Source of the DNA: Roseiarcus sp036489975
Lineage (GTDB): Bacteria > Pseudomonadota > Alphaproteobacteria > Rhizobiales > Beijerinckiaceae
Reading direction: 5' to 3'
NCBI GenBank assembly: GCA_036489975.1
Contig: DASXES010000049.1
Coordinates: 67,438 to 131,437, forward strand
DNA length: 64,000 nt
Within the stretch, counting starts at the first letter, position 1; every line of letters begins with the position of its first letter. Of this stretch, positions 1 to 9,095 are shown one piece after another. Under the pieces are notes generated by a model, which ran no database searches, was not told where the DNA came from, and saw only the letters and a program-made list of their open reading frames with translations. The translations under genes were made by a program, and so were the position numbers.

Positions 1-2
1 CG

Positions 3-869
3 GCGCCGGGCGACGACGCGGCTGCAAGCTTCGATCCGCTGCGCCCGCGCCTGATCCGCATCGCCTATCGCATGCTGGGATCGGTCGCGGACGCGGAGGA
101 CGTGGCGCAGGACGCGTTCCTGCGCTGGCTCGACGCGGATCGCAGCGCCATTCGCGAACCGGAGGCCTATCTCCGCCGCGTCGTCACCCGCCTCTGCCTC
201 GATCAGCTGAAGTCGGCGCGGCGGCGCCGCGAAACCTATATCGGGCCGTGGCTGCCGGAGCCGTTCGTCGACGCCGACGAGGACGAGATCGACGACGTCA
301 CGCTGCCCTTGATGATGGCGCTCGAGCGCCTGTCGCCGCTCGAGCGCGCGGCCTTCCTGCTGCATGACGTGTTCGGCGTGGGCTTCGAGGAGGTGGCCGA
401 GACGATCGGCCGCGAACCGACGACCTGCCGCCAGCTTGCCGCTCGCGCGCGCGCTCACGTGCGCGCCGCGCGGCCGCGCTTTCCCTTAAGCAAGGAGCGC
501 GGGCTCGAGATCGCCGCGGCGTTCTATTCGGCGACCCGCAGCGGCGACATGGATCGCTTGCGCTCGCTGCTCACCGCCGACGTCGTCCTCTATTCCGACG
601 GCGGCGGCAAGCGGCCCGCGGCGAAGCGGCCCCTGGTCGGGATCGACGATGTCATGCTGTTTCAGACCGCGATCGCGCGCAGGCTCGCTGGCACGACGCC
701 GGCGCCGGTGCGCTACGGCTTCATCAACGGCCTGCCGGGCTTCGTCACCGAAGAGTTCGACGGGGTGCAGACGACCGCGCTCGAGATCGAGGACGGCCGC
801 ATCGCCGGCGTCTATGTCATGCGCAATCCCGACAAGCTGAGGCGCCTCGGGGCCGAGGCCCTGCACTGA
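3..869 (+). CDS. ECF41-type sigma factor, 5' end outside the window
   Basis: This is an extracytoplasmic-function RNA polymerase sigma factor with a C-terminal SnoaL-like domain. The reading frame is open to the first bases and codes for a region-2 start (FDPLRPRLIRIAYRMLGS) ahead of the first internal ATG at 72, so the true start lies upstream. Region 2 (RIAYRMLGS, DAEDVAQDAF) is followed by a region 4 helix-turn-helix around codons 110-155. The motifs WLPEP, DGGGK and NPDKL mark the ECF41 group, whose C-terminal domain modulates activity in place of a classical anti-sigma factor. The usual ECF41 partner, a small carboxymuconolactone decarboxylase/oxidoreductase/epimerase gene, is not downstream and may lie left of the window. 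Confidence 0.9.
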   Translation, partial: APGDDAAASFDPLRPRLIRIAYRMLGSVADAEDVAQDAFLRWLDADRSAIREPEAYLRRVVTRLCLDQLKSARRRRETYIGPWLPEPFVDADEDEIDDVTLPLMMALERLSPLERAAFLLHDVFGVGFEEVAETIGREPTTCRQLAARARAHVRAARPRFPLSKERGLEIAAAFYSATRSGDMDRLRSLLTADVVLYSDGGGKRPAAKRPLVGIDDVMLFQTAIARRLAGTTPAPVRYGFINGLPGFVTEEFDGVQTTALEIEDGRIAGVYVMRNPDKLRRLGAEALH

Positions 870-1103
870 AGGTCGGCTCCGCTTGAAGCAGGATGCGATC
901 GGTTTAAATCGCCGGGGTGATCGCGAGCAACCGCAGGGTCAGAACCCAGTCGCCTGTTCCGCGAACGACCGCTCATTGCGAACCGCTCATCCGAGAAATA
1001 AGCGAACCTACTCGCCGTCGATCAACGTCTCCAACAGCAATTCCGATCAAGTGGGCGGCGATGGTCTTTGGTACGGGGTTCGCATGCTTCGTTGGGAACC
1101 GAT

Positions 1104-1958
1104 ATGGAAAGCGTTCGCAAAGCGCTGTGGTTTATGGAGGGCCGATTCGGAGGCGATATTTCGCTCGAAGAATTGTCTCAGTCCGCTGGAATATCCCGCT
1201 ACCACTTCGCCCATGTGTTCGCGGCGGCGACCGGCCAGTCCGCGATGCGGTACATGCGCGGTCGGCGATTGAGCGAGGCAGCGCGCGTACTTGCGAACGG
1301 GGGCCCTGACATCCTGACCATCGCGCTGGATTTCGGCTATGGCTCCCACGAAGCTTTCACCCGGGCGTTTCGTGACCAATTCGGGATCACCCCCGAATCG
1401 GTTCGCGCGCAGCGCCATCTCAATAACCTCAATCTGGTGGAGGCAATCAAAATGGATGACCGTCCGGTCACGACTCTGGCGCCGCCGCGCGTCGAGCGAC
1501 GCGGGTTGTTGCTAATCGCAGGACTTGGCGGAAAGTATTCCTCCGCCACCCACCAAAACATTCCGGCTTTGTGGCAGCGCTTTCAGCCTTATCTCGGCGA
1601 CATCCCAGGGCAAGTTTTTGCGGGAGGGGGCGGCAAAGGAGGGCGGACGTTTGGCGTCTGCTACAACATGGACGATGACTGTAACTTCGACTATCTCGCC
1701 GGGGTGGAGGTGTCCGGATTCTCCGACCTCCCCGCCGAATTTACACGATTGCGCATTTCGTCCCAGCGCTACGCCATATTTACGCACAGCGAACACGTTT
1801 CGACCATGCATAACGTCGAAATGACCATCTGGACAAAATGGCTCCCCGAGTCAGGCTGCGAGGCTGTTGATGCGCCTTACCTCGAATATTATGGCGAGGA
1901 ATTTGACGGGCGAACCGGCCTGGGCGGTTACCAAATTTGGATTCCGATCAAGACATAG
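1104..1958 (+). CDS. AraC-family regulator with GyrI-like effector domain
   Basis: This is a predicted transcription factor. The N-terminal 100 residues form a tandem AraC-type helix-turn-helix (SLEELSQSAGISRYHFAHVF, then ILTIALDFGYGSHEAFTRAF). The remainder, from about residue 120, is a GyrI-like domain of the kind that binds small hydrophobic ligands in Rob and SbmC. ATG 1104 gives the standard N-terminus right before the DNA-binding domain; an upstream TTG at 1068 only adds 12 untypical residues. It stands alone between the sigma factor and mntH, so its target and ligand cannot be inferred from neighbours. Its first 70 bases upstream are less GC-rich than the flanks. Confidence 0.88.
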   Translation: MESVRKALWFMEGRFGGDISLEELSQSAGISRYHFAHVFAAATGQSAMRYMRGRRLSEAARVLANGGPDILTIALDFGYGSHEAFTRAFRDQFGITPESVRAQRHLNNLNLVEAIKMDDRPVTTLAPPRVERRGLLLIAGLGGKYSSATHQNIPALWQRFQPYLGDIPGQVFAGGGGKGGRTFGVCYNMDDDCNFDYLAGVEVSGFSDLPAEFTRLRISSQRYAIFTHSEHVSTMHNVEMTIWTKWLPESGCEAVDAPYLEYYGEEFDGRTGLGGYQIWIPIKT

Positions 1959-2130
1959 CTTCGCACGATCGCGAACTTCGCTCCGCAGTCGAGATGGGTC
2001 CGACCGATTCGGGCCTTGACCGCAAGAACTCGAAACCTGCTAGCCTTCGGGCCATGCGGTCCTTGGATCCGCTTCGCCAACCGCGGGATAACGACCCAGG
2101 TTCGGCCCAATCGCAGTTAGGGCCAGCGGG

Positions 2131-3462
<1,332 letters not shown>

Positions 3463-3497
3463 CGTCTCTGGCCTCCCACGGTTATCGCCTAGCATCC

Positions 3498-3527
3498 ATA
3501 ATGTACCCATTGCTACGCCATAGTCAA
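3498..3527 (-). promoter_or_regulatory. mntH promoter with candidate MntR operator
   Basis: On the minus strand TTGACT (3527-3522) and CATTAT (3503-3498) are spaced by 18 bases, giving a sigma70-like promoter reading into mntH. Inside the spacer, CTATGGCGTAG (3523-3513) has inverted CTA/TAG ends. A repressor bound there would block the promoter. Assigning it to MntR is inference from the adjacent mntR gene. Confidence 0.5.
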
Positions 3528-3653
3528 CAGGCTGCAAATGAGCGCAAGGGCTTGATGCTAGCCGCGCCCCCCGGCGCGCGCCCGGCGAGCCTCAGTTGCA
3601 TTTTGCAGCCGAGGCTCTATAATCACACTTCGACAGGGGGGAGCGAGGGCGAT

Positions 3654-4124
3654 TTGGCGAATGGGAAGCGCGCCGGAGAGCCGCAGTCCGCGCATGCGGG
3701 ACTGGCGGCGGAGCCCGCGCAGGCCGACCGGTTCTCGAAGGCGCGCTCGGCGCGCTCGACCTCGATGCTCGAGGATTACACCGAACTCATCGCCGATCTG
3801 ATCGCCGCTCAGGGCGAAGCCCGCACCACCGACATCGCCCGGCGGATGGGCGTCGCCCATCCCACCGCCAGCAAGACCATCGCGCGCCTCAAGCGCGAGG
3901 GGCTGGCGCGCGCCAAGCCCTATCGCGGGATTTTCCTGACCGAAGCGGGCGAAGCGATGGCGAAACGGGTGCGTGAGCGCCACCGGCTGGTGGTCGACCT
4001 CCTGATCGCGGTGGGCGCGCCGCAGGAAGCGGCGGAGGCCGACGCCGAGGGCATCGAGCACTATGTCTCCGCCGCGACGCTCTCGGCCTTCGAGGCCTTC
4101 CTGCGCGACCGCGGCGAGCCTTAG
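3654..4124 (+). CDS. mntR: DtxR-family manganese regulator MntR
   Basis: This is a Mn2+-dependent repressor of the DtxR/MntR family. A winged helix (DYTELIADLI, MGVAHPTASKTIARLKREGL, YRGIFLTEAGE) is followed by the metal-binding and dimerisation helices (RERHRLVVDLLIAVG, DAEGIEHYVSAATL). The HRLV and EGIEHYVS residues match the metal-site segments of E. coli-type MntR. The TTG at 3654 is preferred: a GGGGGAG tract precedes it by about 11 bases and the resulting 38-residue lead before the winged helix resembles E. coli MntR. An ATG at 3555 would add 33 low-similarity residues. It is divergent from mntH, which it presumably represses. Confidence 0.88.
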   Translation: MANGKRAGEPQSAHAGLAAEPAQADRFSKARSARSTSMLEDYTELIADLIAAQGEARTTDIARRMGVAHPTASKTIARLKREGLARAKPYRGIFLTEAGEAMAKRVRERHRLVVDLLIAVGAPQEAAEADAEGIEHYVSAATLSAFEAFLRDRGEP

Positions 4125-4324
4125 CCGCCACGGCGGCAGCCGCACCGGTTTCGACCCTGAGCCGCTTTGAGATCGGCCCTATGAACGGGCGGTAAGCGCG
4201 AGAAAGCGGTCGACGAGGACCTGTGGGCGATCCTCAGCTGGATGATTGCCGGCGTGGGCGCGCCGTGGACGGTGGCAGACCTTCACGTCGAGTCGTCGTC
4301 AAACGATTCTCGATTGCCTATTCA

Positions 4325-4861
4325 TCAACTTTGGGCGTCATTGTGCGCGGCTTCACCCGCCAAATCGCTTTTCGTTTGTCGAGCGCTCTCGTTTGCCCCC
4401 GGTAGCGCAGCCTCGCCTGCGCGTCGACGCATCAGCAGGACGATGGCGCCCGACTGCACTTTTTCTGCACGCTGGTTGATGACCTCAAGACCTATTTTCA
4501 GAATGCCCCGGACGGGGTTGCGGCTGGGGCGCGCCTCAAGCGGCGTCGCGCGCGCGTAGATGGTGTCGCCGAGCTTTACCGGGGCTTGAAAATCCCAGGA
4601 AAGGCCGAGCAGACCAAGCGCGGTTCCATCGATCCAGTTCAACTGCGACATCAAGCCGATCGCGACCGCGAGGCTCAGCGGCCCGTGCACGATGCGTCCG
4701 CCGTAAATGGTCTGCTCGCAGTAGGCCTCATCGACATGAAGCGGATTAAAGTCGCCGACGAGACCCGCGAACAGCGACACGTCGCCCTCACCAATCGTGC
4801 GGCCGCGCGTTTGATGCGTCACGTTCAGCTCGAAGTCTTCGAGATAGAGACCCAAGGCCAT
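4325..4861 (-). CDS. MaoC-family acyl-CoA dehydratase/hydratase
   Basis: This is a 178-residue single hot-dog-fold protein of the MaoC (R-specific enoyl-CoA hydratase) family. The catalytic segment DFNPLHVDEAYCEQT provides the Asp and His of the family, and GRIVHGPLSLAVAIGL follows. It is transcribed away from the TetR gene and shares the operator region at 4898-4961 with it. It therefore probably belongs to the same acyl-CoA degradation regulon as the operons to the right, which contain a second MaoC protein. The last 25 residues are polar and not conserved-looking. The substrate is unknown. Confidence 0.85.
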   Translation of the reverse strand: MALGLYLEDFELNVTHQTRGRTIGEGDVSLFAGLVGDFNPLHVDEAYCEQTIYGGRIVHGPLSLAVAIGLMSQLNWIDGTALGLLGLSWDFQAPVKLGDTIYARATPLEARPSRNPVRGILKIGLEVINQRAEKVQSGAIVLLMRRRAGEAALPGANESARQTKSDLAGEAAHNDAQS

Positions 4862-4897
4862 TTCCTCACTGCACTTGAGGCCCGCGGAGCCGATCTA

Positions 4898-4961
4898 ACC
4901 GATCGGTCAGTCAATTGACTTGCCAGCCAGATACTAATTGACTAGGGTACTGGCTGGCAAG
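4898..4961. promoter_or_regulatory. TetR-type operator region between maoC and tetR
   Basis: Three palindromes are packed here: ACCGATCGGT (4898-4907), AGTCAATTGACT (4909-4920), and a perfect 12-base inverted repeat CTTGCCAGCCAG (4919-4930) / CTGGCTGGCAAG (4950-4961) around a 19-base spacer. The right arm ends 6 bases before the tetR ATG, so a bound repressor would cover the ribosome site and the divergent promoters. A related block recurs at 12994-13048. Confidence 0.75.
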
Positions 4962-4967
4962 GTCGAC

Positions 4968-5699
4968 ATGCGCGAGGGCGCCTTGTTTCCGACAAGGGAA
5001 GACGTGCACGGAATTAAGCGCCTCGCAGTGCTGCGCGAGGCAGCCGCATCCTTCAACCACAAGGGCTATCATGCGACTTCGCTCGCCGAGATCGCGGAAA
5101 GCCTCGGCGTCACGAAAGCGGCGCTCTATCACTACTTTCCCAACAAGAACGGCGTTCTACGCGCCTGCTTCGACCATGCGATGGCCGCTTGTTTCGCGAG
5201 CCTCGAGCGTGGGCGCAAGGAGGGAAGAAACGGCCGCGAGAAGCTGATCCTCACGTTGCGCCTGTATCTGCATCAGTTGATCGACGAGCTGAACTGCTGC
5301 GTGGTGCTGATGGAGGAGCAAGCGCTCGAACCGGAGGACCGGCTGAAGCTGGTAAAGGAGCGAGACCGTTTCGAGCGTAGCCTGCGCGCACTTGTAAAAG
5401 AGGGGATCGGTGATGGCAGCATCGTGCCCTGCGATCCGAAACTTGTCATTTTCTCCATTCTCGGCTCCCTTAACTGGGTGTCGAAATGGTTCAAACCTGG
5501 CGGCGCATGGGAGCCGGACCAGCTTGTCGAGGCACTGACACAGACCTTCGAGCGCACTTTGTCCAGTAGTCCGGTCGCGGCTCTTGCGCTTTCGGTTGGG
5601 GATCTGCCGACGCGGGCCTCGTCGGCTTCGGCCGTTCCGCGATACGAGCGGCCGGAGGCGCAATCCCGAAAGAAGCCGGAGAGGGCGTCGCGCAGATAG
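4968..5699 (+). CDS. TetR/AcrR-family transcriptional repressor
   Basis: This is a repressor with an N-terminal helix-turn-helix (FNHKGYHATSLAEIAESLGV, then TKAALYHYFPNKNGVL) and an all-helical ligand-binding C-terminal domain. The last 45 residues are basic and low in complexity. ATG 4968 is chosen; the upstream TTG at 4938 lies inside the operator palindrome. The gene sits between the divergent MaoC hydratase and the Liv-type transporter, and palindromes abut its start, so autoregulation is likely. The effector is probably an acyl-CoA made by the pathway, as for KstR2- and FadR-like TetR members; this is inference from context. Confidence 0.87.
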   Translation: MREGALFPTREDVHGIKRLAVLREAAASFNHKGYHATSLAEIAESLGVTKAALYHYFPNKNGVLRACFDHAMAACFASLERGRKEGRNGREKLILTLRLYLHQLIDELNCCVVLMEEQALEPEDRLKLVKERDRFERSLRALVKEGIGDGSIVPCDPKLVIFSILGSLNWVSKWFKPGGAWEPDQLVEALTQTFERTLSSSPVAALALSVGDLPTRASSASAVPRYERPEAQSRKKPERASRR

Positions 5700-5731
5700 G
5701 CGCGGACCCGTTGCGAGGGAGGAGGAGATAC

Positions 5732-5800
5732 ATGCGACTGGCGAGATGCGCGCTTTCGCGGCCAGACACATGCGGCCAGTCGGGCCGACCGACCGCGTGA
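5732..5800 (+). CDS. possible 22-codon leader ORF coupled to livH
   Basis: A strong GGGAGGAGGAG Shine-Dalgarno sequence (5717-5727) points at ATG 5732, which opens a 22-codon frame ending at TGA 5798-5800. That stop overlaps a GTG (5797-5799) in frame with LivH, whose encoded start (MIANLIVGG) matches usual LivH N-termini. This would be a GTGA translational-coupling junction. The peptide is Arg- and Cys-rich with no recognisable function, and the arrangement may be chance. Confidence 0.35.
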   Translation: MRLARCALSRPDTCGQSGRPTA

Positions 5801-6669
5801 TCGCTAACCTAATCGTTGGCGGCGTCGCGGCGGGCAGCCTCTATGCGATGGTGGGCATTGCGATCGTCGTCGTGCTCAACATCACTGATATCGCCAATTT
5901 CGCGCAAGGCGAAATGGCGATGCTGACGACATTCTTCGCCTACTGGCTCCTGCAAAATGTCGGCCTGTCGTGGTGGGAGGCGACGCCGCTTGCGCTGGTC
6001 TTCGGACTCGCTCAGGGAATCCTTATTCAGCAAGTCATAATTCGGCCGTTGATCGGCGCGCCGACGCTGTCAGCCATCATCGCCACCCTCGGCCTCAACG
6101 TCGTGCTCAATAGTGTTGCGGGCATGATCTGGGGGCACGAGACCTATACGTTTCCTTCCCCTTTCGCCTTCTTGCCGCCCTTTCGCCTCGGCGGCGTGCC
6201 GATATCGGTGGCGAGCGGCGTCAATATCGCCGCCGCAGTCGCGGTCATCGTGGGGATGACGTTGTTCCTTCGCGGCACCTGGACGGGTCTCGGCATGCGA
6301 GCGGCGAGCCAGAACGAGATGGTGGCGCGGCTCATGGGAGTTTCGATCACGCGCTCTTCGGCGATCGCCTGGGGCTTGGGCGGATTGATCGGCGGCCTCG
6401 CCGGCATTCTTGTGGCGCCCGAGCTCTTTCTTGACACGAATTTGATGGGCGCGGTCCTGATTAAGGCGTTCGCGGGCGCCGTCCTGGGAGGCCTGAATAG
6501 CCTTGTCGGCGTGTTCTCAGGCTGCCTGGCGCTTGGCGTGACGGAAAATCTGGTGGGCGCCTACGTCTCTCCGTCGTTTGCGGACGCGGTGACGTTCATC
6601 ATCATTATTGCGGTTCTGGTTGTGCGTCCCGAGGGCGTCTTTGGGACTGTGCGGGTGCGCAAGGTATGA
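5746..6669 (+). CDS. livH: branched-chain amino acid-type ABC transporter permease (LivH)
   Basis: This is an integral membrane subunit of a LivFGHMK-type importer. It has about eight hydrophobic segments and the family signature near the start (GSLYAMVGIAIVVVLNITDIANFAQGEMAML). The conserved loop GMRAASQNEMVARLMGV is the permease EAA-like segment that contacts the ATPases. The start is uncertain: ATG 5746 is given, but ATG 5770 and GTG 5797 are also in frame, and the best Shine-Dalgarno sequence belongs to the out-of-frame ATG at 5732. It overlaps livM by four bases (ATGA). Confidence 0.88.
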   Translation: MRAFAARHMRPVGPTDRVIANLIVGGVAAGSLYAMVGIAIVVVLNITDIANFAQGEMAMLTTFFAYWLLQNVGLSWWEATPLALVFGLAQGILIQQVIIRPLIGAPTLSAIIATLGLNVVLNSVAGMIWGHETYTFPSPFAFLPPFRLGGVPISVASGVNIAAAVAVIVGMTLFLRGTWTGLGMRAASQNEMVARLMGVSITRSSAIAWGLGGLIGGLAGILVAPELFLDTNLMGAVLIKAFAGAVLGGLNSLVGVFSGCLALGVTENLVGAYVSPSFADAVTFIIIIAVLVVRPEGVFGTVRVRKV

Positions 6670-7625
6670 CGAGCGCCGCGCCACCCCATAGCCGCGCGGG
6701 CGGAAACATGTGGCTCGGCGCCATAGCCGCCATCGCGCTCGCACTCGCCGTGACCGCCCCCTTCATCATCAACGCCTACGGCCTCTATCTCGTGACGCTG
6801 ACTGGCATTTTCGGGCTTGTCGCGCTGGGTCTCAATTTTCTCGTTGGTTACGCCGGCCAGATCAGCCTTTGCCACGCCGCCTTTTTCGGCGTTGGCGCCT
6901 ATGCGACCGCGCTCCTGACCCAAAAGGCCGGCGTCCCGTATGTGCTGTCGCTTTTCCTCGCGGGGCTTTTCACGACTGCGATCGGCGCGCTTGTCGCCGT
7001 GCCGGCGTTGCGGCTGCGCAGTCTGTATCTGGCCATCGCCTCGCTTGGATTTGGCGTTGTCCTGCAGAGAATCATCTTTGAATGGCGCAGCCTGACTGGG
7101 GGCGGCGGCGGCATGCAGCTACCGGCCGCGACCGTCGCCGGTCGTGCGCTGACGGCGACCGGACTTTACGAACTGACCATCGCACTCTTGGGGATCGGGC
7201 TTTATGTCGCCCATAACATTAGTCGTGGCCGCACCGGTCGTGCGTTGTTGCTCATCAGGGAGAGCGAAACCGCGGCGGGCGCGCTCGGCATATCGGCGGC
7301 GCGATACAAGATTACCGCCTTCGCCATCTCAGCTTTTTACGCGGCCGTTGCGGGCGGTCTCTTTGCCTATCTCGTTCGCTATATCAATCCGGAGAGCTTC
7401 AACGTCGGCTTGTCGATCGCTTTCCTAAGCATGGTGGTGATCGGCGGTCTCGGCGCGATCGGTGGTTCGATCGTCGGAGCCATCTTCTATGTCCTTGTGC
7501 CCGAGCTTCTGCGGGGGTTCAACGACGCGCCCGGCCTCGTCTTCGGAGCTCTCTTGGTGATCGTCATGGTGTTCATGCCACGCGGGTTGTGGGGCATGGG
7601 CATGCGTCTTGCGCGGAGAGAATGA
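6666..7625 (+). CDS. livM: branched-chain amino acid-type ABC transporter permease (LivM)
   Basis: This is the second membrane subunit of the Liv-type importer, 319 residues and strongly hydrophobic. Its LivM hallmarks are LNFLVGYAGQISLCHAAFFGVGAY near residues 58-81, the ESETAAGALGISAARYKITAFAISA loop and the C-terminal VLVPELLRGF segment. It overlaps livH by ATGA at 6666 and its own stop overlaps the livG start at 7622. This indicates a translationally coupled operon. Confidence 0.92.
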   Translation: MTSAAPPHSRAGGNMWLGAIAAIALALAVTAPFIINAYGLYLVTLTGIFGLVALGLNFLVGYAGQISLCHAAFFGVGAYATALLTQKAGVPYVLSLFLAGLFTTAIGALVAVPALRLRSLYLAIASLGFGVVLQRIIFEWRSLTGGGGGMQLPAATVAGRALTATGLYELTIALLGIGLYVAHNISRGRTGRALLLIRESETAAGALGISAARYKITAFAISAFYAAVAGGLFAYLVRYINPESFNVGLSIAFLSMVVIGGLGAIGGSIVGAIFYVLVPELLRGFNDAPGLVFGALLVIVMVFMPRGLWGMGMRLARRE

Positions 7626-8401
7626 CCGCGATGGCGCGACTCGCGATCGAAGACCTGAGTGTCGCCTTCGGAGGCGTCCACGCGCTCCGCTCCGTAAGCT
7701 TTGCGGTCGAGACCGGGAGCATAGTTGGCCTGATCGGACCGAACGGCGCCGGCAAGAGCACGCTGCTCAACTGTGTGTCCGGCATCACGCGGCCGACCGC
7801 CGGACGGACGACGCTCGACGGAACGGTGCTTTCCACGTTGCCCGCCGCGCGCATAGCGCGAAGGGGCATCGGCCGCGTGTTCCAGCATCCGGAACTGGTC
7901 CGCGACCTGACCGCGAGAGAAAATCTTCTCATCGCCTGTCACAGCACGATGTCCTACGGCCTCATCAGCGAATGCCTGATGACTCCGGGCGCGCGGCGGC
8001 AGGAGCGGATGGCTGAGCAAAATGTGTCGTCGCTTCTCGCCGAGCTTGGCCTTTCCGGAATTGCGGGGAAGAGGGTCCGCGACCTTCCCTACGGTCATCA
8101 AAAACTGGTCGATCTCGGCCGCGCTCTCCTGATGGAGATCAATTTCCTGCTGCTGGACGAGCCGATTGCCGGCCTCAACGACGAGGAAATCGCCGCGCTC
8201 GGCGACCTCATTCTGGCGCTCCGGCTCAAGCACGATCTCGGCGTCATCATCGTCGAGCACAACATGGCTTTTGTGTCGCGGCTGTGTGACCGCCTGATTG
8301 CGCTTGATCTCGGCGCGATCATCGCCGAGGGCTCGGCCGCCGAGGTTCTCAGCCATCCAAGAGTTCAGGTCGCCTATCTCGGTGAGGCGGTCCATGCTTG
8401 A
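7622..8401 (+). CDS. livG: Liv-type ABC transporter ATP-binding protein (LivG)
   Basis: This is a cytoplasmic ATPase of the importer, 259 residues. It carries Walker A GPNGAGKST, a Q-loop segment (GIGRVFQHPELV), a signature-like DLPYGHQKLVDLGRAL and Walker B LLLDEPIAGL with the H-loop histidine (IIVEHNM). The signature is PYGHQ rather than SYGQQ, within the range seen in LivG proteins. The ATG at 7622 overlaps the livM stop (ATGA); an in-frame start further up would lie inside livM. Confidence 0.92.
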   Translation: MTAMARLAIEDLSVAFGGVHALRSVSFAVETGSIVGLIGPNGAGKSTLLNCVSGITRPTAGRTTLDGTVLSTLPAARIARRGIGRVFQHPELVRDLTARENLLIACHSTMSYGLISECLMTPGARRQERMAEQNVSSLLAELGLSGIAGKRVRDLPYGHQKLVDLGRALLMEINFLLLDEPIAGLNDEEIAALGDLILALRLKHDLGVIIVEHNMAFVSRLCDRLIALDLGAIIAEGSAAEVLSHPRVQVAYLGEAVHA

Positions 8402-9092
8402 GGTTCACAATCTGACCGTGCGCTATGGCGCCGTGGAGGCCCTGCGAAACGTCTCGGTAAAGGTTCCAGACAGCGGCTTCGTCGCCATACTCGGCGCGAA
8501 CGGCGCCGGAAAATCGACGCTGCTGCGCACGATCAGCGGGCTCGTGCGCCCGGCCTCCGGTATGGTCACGTTGCGCGGGAAGTCGATCACCGGCCTCAAG
8601 CCTGAGGCGATCGTTCGCCTCGGGCTTTCCCACGTACCAGAGGGGCGCGGCATCTTTCCCGATCTAACGGTCGCCGAGAACCTAACGGTCGGCGCGTATG
8701 TGCATCGTTCTGATCACGCCTCGCGCTACGCCAGCGTGCTTGCGAACTTTCCGGCTCTGGCGCGACGCGAGCGCCAGCCGGGCTACACGCTTTCGGGCGG
8801 CGAGCAGCAGATGCTGGCGATTGGCCGCGCGCTGATGTCGGGCCCGAGCATTTTGACCGCGGATGAACTCAGCCTCGGCCTTGCGCCGGTTGTGGTGAAG
8901 CAGGTGTTCGAAACGTTGAGTGAGGCGCGCCGCGCGGGTGTGACCGTCCTGGTCGTCGAGCAAAACGCGCGCCTTGCTCTCCGGTTTGCCGACTACCTGT
9001 ACGTGCTCAAGCAGGGCCGCGTGGTCCTGGAAGGGGTTCGCGACGAGCTTGGTCGTTCGGCCGAATTGGTCGACGCCTATTTGGGTGCATAG
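8394..9092 (+). CDS. livF: Liv-type ABC transporter ATP-binding protein (LivF)
   Basis: This is the second ATPase of the importer, 232 residues. It has Walker A GANGAGKST, the family segment VPEGRGIFPDLTVAENL, the signature LSGGEQQMLAIGRAL and a Walker B reading ILTADELSLGLAP. The usual LLLDEPSLGLAP is altered: the Pro after the catalytic Glu is Leu, while Asp and Glu are kept, so activity is expected. The start at 8394 overlaps the end of livG by 8 bases. Confidence 0.92.
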   Translation: MLEVHNLTVRYGAVEALRNVSVKVPDSGFVAILGANGAGKSTLLRTISGLVRPASGMVTLRGKSITGLKPEAIVRLGLSHVPEGRGIFPDLTVAENLTVGAYVHRSDHASRYASVLANFPALARRERQPGYTLSGGEQQMLAIGRALMSGPSILTADELSLGLAPVVVKQVFETLSEARRAGVTVLVVEQNARLALRFADYLYVLKQGRVVLEGVRDELGRSAELVDAYLGA

Positions 9093-9095
9093 TTC

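Noticed and set aside
883..1309. Two overlapping open frames of about 130 codons before the AraC gene
   Set aside because: They lack ribosome sites and recognisable sequence, and they overlap the AraC helix-turn-helix in other frames.
4200..4324. A plus-strand segment reading DLWAILSWMIAGVGAPW
   Set aside because: The hydrophobic stretch is short, has no supporting start, and I could not match it to a family.
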